Shown: positions 8,458 through 15,632 of the stretch, piece by piece
Numbering within the stretch: the stretch's first letter is position 1
Layout: every line of letters begins with the position of its first letter
Assembly: GCF_900142015.1 (NCBI RefSeq)
Contig: NZ_FQZN01000005.1
Location: 1 to 64,000 of the forward strand
Source: Bacteroides stercorirosoris
Lineage (GTDB): Bacteria > Bacteroidota > Bacteroidia > Bacteroidales > Bacteroidaceae
DNA: 64,000 bases
Direction of reading: 5' to 3'
Translations under genes and position numbers: made by a program
The notes under the pieces: generated by a model
The model's database searches: none
The model's input: only the letters and a program-made list of their open reading frames with translations
What the model was told of the DNA's origin: nothing

Positions 8458-9930
8458 TTAGAAGGCAGTATTCATACATCCTTCTTTCAATATCGGCAAT
8501 AAAGACTTTACAATTTTACTTTTATTCTTACTTATATCCTTTCTTTCAAAAGTATCTTTGTTATACTGATAAAGCTCTAATACACTGTCATTATCATGCC
8601 AATATTGTATTAAACGATATTTAGGTACCCTAACGGAAACTGCATTATTAAAATAACTATAAGAGACATCTTTCCAATCCACATCTTTAGGGTCATTAAG
8701 TAGCTCTATCAGGCTGTTCCCATCTAACCTCTTGGGGCATTGTACCCCACACAAATCCATCAAGGTAGGATAGATATCAACTGAGTTCACAATTCTTTCA
8801 TTTTTGACACCTTTTTTCATCATAGGCGCTTTTATAATAAGAGCACTACTAAGAGCGGTTTCATATAAAGTATGCTTTCCCCAGATTCTATGATCACCTA
8901 AATGCCAGCCATGATCACCCCATAACACAATGATGGTATTATCAAACTCTCCCGTATCTCTAAGCACATCTAATAATTTCCCAACTTGAGCATCAACATA
9001 ACTGATACATGCATAATAAGCATGACGCAATTTACGAGCATATGCATCTGATACTCTTTGATTTAATGATGCCTTTTCTTCACCCAGTAAGTATCCATTA
9101 AATTCATCACTGTTGTGAAATCCTAGTTTAGAGCAACCATCTGGCAGATCAGGAATTGGCGATAATAGAAGTTTCTTTTCATCGTACATATCCCAATACT
9201 TTTGAGGAGCTGCGAAAGGAAGATGAGGTTTAAAAAAGCCTACCGCTAAGCAAAAAGGTTGTTCTCTATTCAAAAGCTCCTTAAGCTTACTAACAGCCAA
9301 ATTAGCAGTCAATCCATCAGGGTATCCGTCGTCTGGCACATCTGCACATTCATAGGGTTTAACTTCCTTACTCCGACTTTGACGATTAGAGCCATCCGAA
9401 TAACCAAAAAAAGCATTCCAACCGGTTCCCCATTTTCCCGCATCAAAGAGCATTTCACTCCAACTATAAGGCAATTCCAGTTTCTGACTCACCGGTTTTG
9501 AGTATCCATAAAGATAACCATCAGCATAGTGACTGATTTTACCAATGCCAACTGTGTAATAACCGTTTCTTTTTAATTGATGAAATAAAGTTTCCGGTTC
9601 ATCTCCTTCCGCCTTACTCGAAAGCCTAATTTTGCAAGCTTCATTTGATAAATCATTTTTGTTCTTAGGCAAGCATCCTGTGAGCATACATGCTCTGGAT
9701 GCACCACTCGTAGGAACCTGAGCATAATGATGAAGAAACAAACTTCCTTCTGCTGCTAATCCATCGATATTAGGAGTTATAACTTCCGAACCATATACCC
9801 CTAATTCACGGCGCAAATCATCAATACAGATAAAAAGAACATTAGGCCTTTTCCTCTGCTTGCATTGAGCATTGATGTGTAAGGCAGTAACTAACAAACA
9901 AGTATATAACAATAAATATTTTTTTCGCAT
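8458..9930 (-). CDS. S1-family sulfatase, Ser-type, iduronate-2-sulfatase-like
   Basis: A 490-residue exported sulfatase (signal peptide MRKKYLLLYTCLLVTALHINA). Metal-binding residues appear in VLFICIDDLR and in LWGDHGWHLGDH, the latter typical of iduronate-2-sulfatase relatives. The residue to be converted to formylglycine is Ser75 in SGASRACMLTG, so this is a Ser-type enzyme needing the radical-SAM maturase anSME, which is not encoded in this window. Alanine replaces the usual proline two residues after the serine, which the C/S-x-P/A-x-R rule allows. It sits 16 bp after the upstream SusD stop and 74 bp before the next SusD start. It implies that the target glycan carries sulfate esters. 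By eye this gene is more AT-rich than the GH genes downstream. Confidence 0.92.
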   Translation of the reverse strand: MRKKYLLLYTCLLVTALHINAQCKQRKRPNVLFICIDDLRRELGVYGSEVITPNIDGLAAEGSLFLHHYAQVPTSGASRACMLTGCLPKNKNDLSNEACKIRLSSKAEGDEPETLFHQLKRNGYYTVGIGKISHYADGYLYGYSKPVSQKLELPYSWSEMLFDAGKWGTGWNAFFGYSDGSNRQSRSKEVKPYECADVPDDGYPDGLTANLAVSKLKELLNREQPFCLAVGFFKPHLPFAAPQKYWDMYDEKKLLLSPIPDLPDGCSKLGFHNSDEFNGYLLGEEKASLNQRVSDAYARKLRHAYYACISYVDAQVGKLLDVLRDTGEFDNTIIVLWGDHGWHLGDHRIWGKHTLYETALSSALIIKAPMMKKGVKNERIVNSVDIYPTLMDLCGVQCPKRLDGNSLIELLNDPKDVDWKDVSYSYFNNAVSVRVPKYRLIQYWHDNDSVLELYQYNKDTFERKDISKNKSKIVKSLLPILKEGCMNTAF

Positions 9931-9946
9931 AAGCCTATCTGTTTAA

Positions 9947-11743
9947 CTATTCAACAGGGATATTATCCTCAGCTCCAAAATAGCCAATATTCTGATTAAT
10001 TCGCCCTTGAGTATTTGAAGTTATTGCAGTCAAAGGTACTGGCCACAAGACATGGTATGGTTCCATTACATATGGATTACTTGAATAAAAATATTGGGTT
10101 GCATAAAAATTATTTTTTTTCATAATCCTATCGAAATACCAGTTCTTATTCGAGAAGTTATTCAAAGAATAACCTTCAAGCCCCATCTGCGCCTTTAAGA
10201 AAGCAATCCGCGTCAACTCCACCTTTCTATGCTCCTCAAGATATAACTCTCTTGCCCGTTCATCCAAAATATCATCTAATGAGACTGATGACAATTCAGG
10301 GGCATTAGCTCGTCTACGTATTTCATTTACATTATTCTTCGCTTCGGAAATATTACCTAACCAATAATAAGCTTCTGCCCGCATTAAATATGTCTCAGCC
10401 AACCGAAATACATATTGATCAGTAAAACCACCCGTAGGAGTTTTTCCTTTATTAAGATCATCCTTATAAATCAAGACCTTATTAATAGGAAAAGAAAAAT
10501 AGCAACGCATCGTATCCTTGACAAATTCTCTTTGCACTTGCTTTCCAAACCATTTAGCACTTCCCCCTTTAGATGGAGGCCGATTATACCACAAACGAGA
10601 AATATCATACCAGTTATTACGATTATGTCTCATATCCTGCTTACAATTATTCCATATCTCATACTGTCCATAATTTGTAGGACGTATCTTCGCAATTCCC
10701 CGCCCTAAAGTATCGAGTAAAGAATATCCATCATAAGGTCCTGCATCATATGTCGTCCCGTTCTTCCCGTCCGGAGTCTTAACATCAGCCCCATTGCACC
10801 AATAAGGCACAAAATTACGCATCCTGTTAGAGCCCTTAGGTGCAACGTTACCCTCTACTCCGAAACGTTCCTGAACTACGAATATAGCTTCTTTATTTTC
10901 GCTGGAACTTATATTCTCTTCATTAAACAAATCATTTATCACATCTAACTCAGGGTTAGCCGCATTAATACCAAAACGTCCTGTCATTAAATGTAATCCA
11001 TTCTCCTTTATGCAACGAGTGGCAGATTCAACGGCATCCTCAAAATCTCCCGTTGATAAATATATTTTTGTAAGCAAATGTTCACCTGCCGCTCTACTCA
11101 CACATCCTGGTTTAACTTCTTTTGGAAGCCACTTTACTGCAAATTCCATATCAAGTTTCATCTGTTGCAGAATTTTCATCCTCGGAGTTGAGTAGAAATC
11201 AAGCTTAGGCTCTGATATCTCCTCCAATATAAGAGGTACATCCCCCCACTGATGAACCAACAAATAATACCAGTATGCTCTATGGAAGTAACCTTCAGCA
11301 AGAAGTTGATTTTTATCCTCCTCGCTTGTGATGTTTGATTTAGGGACACGAGTGATTACACAATTAGCATACTTAATCCCATTCCATGCTAAATCCCAGT
11401 AACGAAGATGCAATGCTGCATTCGTTGTTGGAGTCAACTGAGTTTTTAAATCATGTATCTCTTTTACAGGCGGAGAACCTATAACGGATAAATCAGAAAA
11501 AGCATATTCATAAACAATCGGAGTCTCACAATAACCAGCGTTAAAAGCATCACCAAACCATTCCCATTTAATTTGTTTACGCGATGTAACAAGTAAAGCA
11601 TCCAACCCCTCTTTATCCATAAATGTATTCTCTGGGGCATAAAATGATAAAGGTTCCGGAGTAAGATCAACACAAGATGACGTACTACTTATTACCAACA
11701 AACTGGCAGTAATAAATCTAACAGTTATCTTTATTATTCTCAT
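9947..11743 (-). CDS. SusD-like surface glycan-binding lipoprotein (copy 2, next to SusC)
   Basis: A 598-residue SusD/RagB lipoprotein encoded directly after susC with a 15-bp gap, the normal position for the cognate partner. The N-terminus MRIIKITVRFITASLL ends in a lipobox (SSTSSC), followed by VDLTPEPLS, which is nearly identical to copy 1. Conserved blocks include LLAEGYFHRAYWYYLL, VAPKGSNRMRNFVPYW and RLAETYLMRAEA. The base composition looks more AT-rich than copy 1 despite the high protein similarity. This suggests that the copies separated some time ago or that one was re-acquired. Which copy pairs with the single SusC is unknown. Confidence 0.94.
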   Translation of the reverse strand: MRIIKITVRFITASLLVISSTSSCVDLTPEPLSFYAPENTFMDKEGLDALLVTSRKQIKWEWFGDAFNAGYCETPIVYEYAFSDLSVIGSPPVKEIHDLKTQLTPTTNAALHLRYWDLAWNGIKYANCVITRVPKSNITSEEDKNQLLAEGYFHRAYWYYLLVHQWGDVPLILEEISEPKLDFYSTPRMKILQQMKLDMEFAVKWLPKEVKPGCVSRAAGEHLLTKIYLSTGDFEDAVESATRCIKENGLHLMTGRFGINAANPELDVINDLFNEENISSSENKEAIFVVQERFGVEGNVAPKGSNRMRNFVPYWCNGADVKTPDGKNGTTYDAGPYDGYSLLDTLGRGIAKIRPTNYGQYEIWNNCKQDMRHNRNNWYDISRLWYNRPPSKGGSAKWFGKQVQREFVKDTMRCYFSFPINKVLIYKDDLNKGKTPTGGFTDQYVFRLAETYLMRAEAYYWLGNISEAKNNVNEIRRRANAPELSSVSLDDILDERARELYLEEHRKVELTRIAFLKAQMGLEGYSLNNFSNKNWYFDRIMKKNNFYATQYFYSSNPYVMEPYHVLWPVPLTAITSNTQGRINQNIGYFGAEDNIPVE

Positions 11744-11758
11744 TTTATTATAAATTTA

Positions 11759-14700
11759 TTATAAAGTCACATTCACTCCCAAAGTCCAAATACGAGGACA
11801 GGTTCCCATATTCTCCGGATCATAATAGTTCCACTTCGTCAAAACAAACGCATTATCGACATTCAAACTGACCTTCAGATTTTCAATTGCAAATTTCTTT
11901 AAGAGAGTTTTAGGGAATGTATATGCAAGTGAAATATTCTGCATACGAACAAAATCCCTCTTCTTAAATATCAGGACGGAAGGATTACCACAATTAGCTC
12001 CTAAACGAGCATACTCATTATTGGGATTCCAAGGTGTCCAATATTCAGTCATGATAGAGTTGGAACGATCAAAGAAACGATTATCCTCATTTCTTCTCAA
12101 GTTGTCCTCACCCAAGAAATTAAATTCTCCACGAAGAACAAAAGAAAAGTCCAAACAATCGAATAGATTCAAATCACTGCGTAACGACATACGATAACGA
12201 GGAGTCCGTGAACCTAACCACACTTTATCATCCTCCGTGATCTTACCATTCTGATCAACATCGAGAAGTTTAGGATCACCCGGTTGCTTTCCGTATTTTT
12301 TAGCCTCCTCTTCTTCGCCAAGCTGCCAAACCCCTGTCCATTTATAGTAATAAATATCTTTAATGCCATGACCTATATACCAGCCATTCTGTACGTCATC
12401 ATCTTCACGCTCGCCAATCACATTGCCTTCCGCGTCTTTCACATCTACCATTTTCCCATACAAATGTTTAATCGTATTCTTGTTAGTAGAGTATATAAAC
12501 GTAGTTGACCAATGCACTTTCTTGGGAATACTAACATTAACACTGGTGAGTGTCAGCTCCAAACCCTTATTATCAACCTGCCCAAGATTAGCAATAACAC
12601 TACTAAAACCAGTTATCGTTGGCAATGAACGGTTAACAATCAAATCAGTCGTTTTATTATAATACATATCCAGTACACCGGATAAGCGGTTACCCAACAA
12701 TCCAAAGTCCAATCCCAGATTCATGGCTCTGGTCCTTTCCCATTTCAACTTACCATTAGCCAAATTGTTAGTATATACACCTTTTATATTTTCTCCTCCA
12801 ATGATAGCGTCTGTCACTTTCAGACGTGACAGAGCAGCATAACGACCGATGTCCCGATTACCATTTTCTCCCCAAGAAAAACGTAATTTCAGATTGTCCA
12901 CAAATCCCAGTTTCTGAATAAAATCCTCTTCAGACATACGCCATCCAAATGCAAAAGCCGGATAAGTTCCATAAGGGTTTTCCAAACCAAAGGCAGAGAA
13001 GCCGTCCCGACGTACAGATGCGGTCAACAAATAACGGTCCATCAACGAATAATTTAAACGCGCCAACAAAGCATTGCCTGTTTGCGCTTCATCATTCGAA
13101 GACGTAACAGGATTAATCCCGGCATTCATATTATGAAATCCTAAAACTCCACTCGGGATAAAGCCCTCGTTGTTGGCAACCGTATTCCAGAATTGATATT
13201 TCTCCGCACTATACAAAAGAGTGACATCCAGATTATGGATCTTTGCAAGGGTATAATTCCATTTTAACATATTGTCAATCACCCACTCATAATCAGAGTA
13301 TTCATCGCGACTCGCTTCACCTCCTTCTACAATACCAGGTTTAATGTCAGGTTTATAATAATACTGCTTTCTCCAGCCATAACGAGTATTAAAATTTGTC
13401 TGAAAACTCAGTCCATAAGGAAGAGTCAGTTTACCGTAAATTGTAGATGTCAAAGTTTGAGTTTTATAAAACTTTTGATCTACCTGATTGGACAATAACG
13501 GATTAACAATTCGAGCATCATCGGTCGGATATATCTTCAAACTACCATCCTCTTCATACATCGTACCATAAGGACTCATTACATCAGCATTACCCGTGTC
13601 AGCCACAACATCTTTATTACCTCTGTCTGCGAACTGGGCATTAACACCAACTTTCAACCATTTAGTTATTTCAGTATCCAAATTCACTCTGGCTCTAACT
13701 GTACGGAAACTATCTCCCACCTTATATCCTTCATTATTAGTATATCCCAGCGAAGTGTAATAATTAGTCCGAGACGATTTTCCCGAAGCAGACAAATTAT
13801 AATCTTGACGGAATCCTGAACGATAGACGTGATCTCTCCAGTCGACAGTTTTTCCTGCCTTATAATTCTGAATTTCAATATTTGCCAATTGGAGACGGGT
13901 TAACCAAGTTTCAACGTAATCGCCTGAAAAGGACGGGTCATAAGCAGCCCATTGTTCCTGAGTCACTCCATCCGGAAGATTATTCGGGTCATCATAATAT
14001 CCAAGTCCTTTCTGATCGGCAGAAGGTTTAAAATAGTCAATGGTTTTCCAGTAATCAGCGCGCCTTTGTATGTACTGCTGAGGGGTGGGAAGATCAGGAA
14101 TATCCAGTAAAGTCGCAATACCGACCTTAGCGCTCAAATTGATAACCGGTTTCTCCGAAGTTCCTCTTTTTGTAGTAATCATCACTACACCTGCAGATCC
14201 CTTAGAGCCATAGACAGCCGTCGAGCTTGCATCTTTCAGTACATCCATACTTTCAATGTCGTTCGGATTGATATCACTGATATTACCATAATAGATGTTT
14301 CCATCCAAAACTATCAAAGGAGAAGTTGAAGCCGTCAAAGAAGCAGGACCACGCACTTGGATAGATCCTCCACCTGATGCATTATTATCTACACTAATAT
14401 TAACACCAGCAATGTTACCCTTCAGGAAGTCAACTGCATTGGTAGCCACTTTAGTTTCCATTATTTCTTTACCAATATGAGAAACGGAACCTGTAACATC
14501 TTTTTTCTTCATCGTGCCATATCCGACCACAACAACCTCTTCCAGCAGCTCCGTATCTTCTTCCAAAATAACATCTAATTTAGCGATACCGGAGGGCACT
14601 GCTTTTTCTAACGTTTTATACCCAATAAATGAAAAGACAAGGATTCCTTTCTTATCAGGTATTTTAAGAGAGTAATTACCATCTATATCAGAGATAGTAC

Positions 14701-14884
14701 CAACAGTAGCGTCGCCTTTGAGCACTACATTCACACCAATAATTGGTTCACCGGCAGCATCTTTTATTACACCGGAAACATTCTTCGCAATTTGCCCATA
14801 AGCATAAGCCGAAATTGCACATAGGAAAAACAAACATGACCAAAACCGGCCAACAAGTACTACTACTTTTTTTCTGTTTACCAT
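11759..14884 (-). CDS. SusC-like TonB-dependent outer-membrane glycan importer
   Basis: A 1041-residue TonB-dependent transporter of the SusC/RagA family, moving oligosaccharides across the outer membrane. Order of parts: signal peptide (to about residue 30), carboxypeptidase-D-like domain (about 35-110, with GVIKDAAGEPIIGVNV), TonB-box-like EEVVVVGYGTMKKKDVTGSV (about 115-135), plug domain with VRGPASLTAST and LKDASSTAVYGSKGSAGV, then the 22-strand barrel. The C-terminus IWTLGVNVTL fits an outer-membrane insertion signal. It is the first gene of the eight-gene segment running to the left. A promoter with a shared operator lies upstream (14990-15055). Confidence 0.96.
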   Translation of the reverse strand: MVNRKKVVVLVGRFWSCLFFLCAISAYAYGQIAKNVSGVIKDAAGEPIIGVNVVLKGDATVGTISDIDGNYSLKIPDKKGILVFSFIGYKTLEKAVPSGIAKLDVILEEDTELLEEVVVVGYGTMKKKDVTGSVSHIGKEIMETKVATNAVDFLKGNIAGVNISVDNNASGGGSIQVRGPASLTASTSPLIVLDGNIYYGNISDINPNDIESMDVLKDASSTAVYGSKGSAGVVMITTKRGTSEKPVINLSAKVGIATLLDIPDLPTPQQYIQRRADYWKTIDYFKPSADQKGLGYYDDPNNLPDGVTQEQWAAYDPSFSGDYVETWLTRLQLANIEIQNYKAGKTVDWRDHVYRSGFRQDYNLSASGKSSRTNYYTSLGYTNNEGYKVGDSFRTVRARVNLDTEITKWLKVGVNAQFADRGNKDVVADTGNADVMSPYGTMYEEDGSLKIYPTDDARIVNPLLSNQVDQKFYKTQTLTSTIYGKLTLPYGLSFQTNFNTRYGWRKQYYYKPDIKPGIVEGGEASRDEYSDYEWVIDNMLKWNYTLAKIHNLDVTLLYSAEKYQFWNTVANNEGFIPSGVLGFHNMNAGINPVTSSNDEAQTGNALLARLNYSLMDRYLLTASVRRDGFSAFGLENPYGTYPAFAFGWRMSEEDFIQKLGFVDNLKLRFSWGENGNRDIGRYAALSRLKVTDAIIGGENIKGVYTNNLANGKLKWERTRAMNLGLDFGLLGNRLSGVLDMYYNKTTDLIVNRSLPTITGFSSVIANLGQVDNKGLELTLTSVNVSIPKKVHWSTTFIYSTNKNTIKHLYGKMVDVKDAEGNVIGEREDDDVQNGWYIGHGIKDIYYYKWTGVWQLGEEEEAKKYGKQPGDPKLLDVDQNGKITEDDKVWLGSRTPRYRMSLRSDLNLFDCLDFSFVLRGEFNFLGEDNLRRNEDNRFFDRSNSIMTEYWTPWNPNNEYARLGANCGNPSVLIFKKRDFVRMQNISLAYTFPKTLLKKFAIENLKVSLNVDNAFVLTKWNYYDPENMGTCPRIWTLGVNVTL

Positions 14885-14989
14885 AGCTTTTTAAAATAAA
14901 ATTAACAAATTACTATATAATCACCAAATCCAGTTATATTATCTTATTCTTAAGACTTACTCCAACAATTTCGGAGTGATATCCTGATA

Positions 14990-15055
14990 CAAAGGTAGCG
15001 AAATACACATTTGACAGATGTAACAAGTGTCCCATTAAATAGAAAAAGCGTCTCA
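14990..15055 (-). promoter_or_regulatory. susC promoter with putative HTCS operator
   Basis: On the minus strand a -7 box TACCTTTG (plus 14990-14997) fits the Bacteroides consensus TAnnTTTG. Upstream lies a direct repeat, read on the plus strand as GTCCCA (15029-15034) and GTCTCA (15050-15055), 21 bp apart start to start. The near half-site starts 32 bp after the end of the -7 box. The same geometry occurs at three other PUL promoters. That this is the HTCS binding site is inference. No good -33 TTTG is seen, which fits an activator-dependent promoter. Confidence 0.7.
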
Positions 15056-15228
15056 ATCGACCATTATATATACTAAAATCTGTTCAGAGTGAGATATCCG
15101 TCCTATACAAGTAATTTTTCAAGCGTAATGACACATAATGGCGTAGTTTTAAAGATTCGGACAGGAGGCAAAAATAGAAGCGCATGCGTTTTCAGGATGA
15201 TTGCAAATCCTAATACACAATTCCGACG

Positions 15229-15275
15229 AGAGGTGATAAATGAAACGGTACTCTGCCGTTTCATCTACCACCTCC
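15229..15275. other. Long imperfect hairpin in the susC-GH115 intergenic region
   Basis: A perfect 9-bp stem (ATGAAACGG at 15240-15248 with its complement at 15256-15264) is extended by outer arms GAGGTG and CACCTC, giving about 17 paired positions around a 7-base loop. There is no T tract on either strand, so it is not a simple terminator. The rest of 15060-15340 holds no convincing gene; the open frame there has no family features. Confidence 0.5.
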
Positions 15276-15344
15276 AAAATTGAAAAGCAGCGAACCATCC
15301 TTGCTAAGGCATTTAAGCAACTAACTGATTATCAGCAGATAGTA

Positions 15345-15460
15345 TTTACACGCTATTTACCTTATAATGTAAAAGCATTTACCGCAGGATGTAACGACCT
15401 TTATCCTTTATTGTAACGGCCTTTACCCCTTATTGTAACGACCTTTACCTCGGCATGTAA
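15345..15460. repeat. Array of eleven alternating half-sites, 22-bp period (TTTAC / TGTAA)
   Basis: TGTAA occurs at 15368, 15390, 15412, 15434 and 15456, spaced exactly 22 bp. TTTAC, whose core is the complement, occurs at 15345, 15356, 15378, 15422 and 15444, with TTTAT at 15400. So eleven half-sites follow one another about every 11 bp. The first two face the same way and the rest alternate. The consensus unit resembles TGTAACGACCTTTACC plus six bases. It lies between the GH115 3' end and the susC promoter. Confidence 0.75.
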
Positions 15461-15555
15461 ATGAAGTGATCATTTGGGGTAAACAGAATTTTCACGAGAG
15501 GAAACAACCATGTACTTATAAGGTAAAGAAAGATGTTCACATCGGAAAGGAATGA

Positions 15556-15612
15556 AGCTACGGGCTACAAGTAGCTGCGCTATATTCCGAAAGGTACTTG
15601 TAGCCCATAGCT
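15556..15612. other. 20-bp-arm inverted repeat just downstream of the GH115 pair
   Basis: Arms at 15556-15575 and 15593-15612 are inverted copies with two mismatches (shared GGGCTACAAGTA) around a 17-base spacer. It starts about 20 bp past the GH115 stop at 15633. It could end or protect the GH115 transcript, although no T tract follows. It may also be an extragenic palindrome. Confidence 0.6.
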
Positions 15613-15632
15613 TGTAACTGATTTGATATGCA

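Noticed and set aside
15089-15283. 64-codon frame in the susC-GH115 gap
   Set aside because: No recognisable protein features; it runs through a hairpin and has no clear start context.
15345-15460. CRISPR array reading of the 22-bp repeats
   Set aside because: The repeats are contiguous, with no unique spacers of 30-40 bp and no cas genes.
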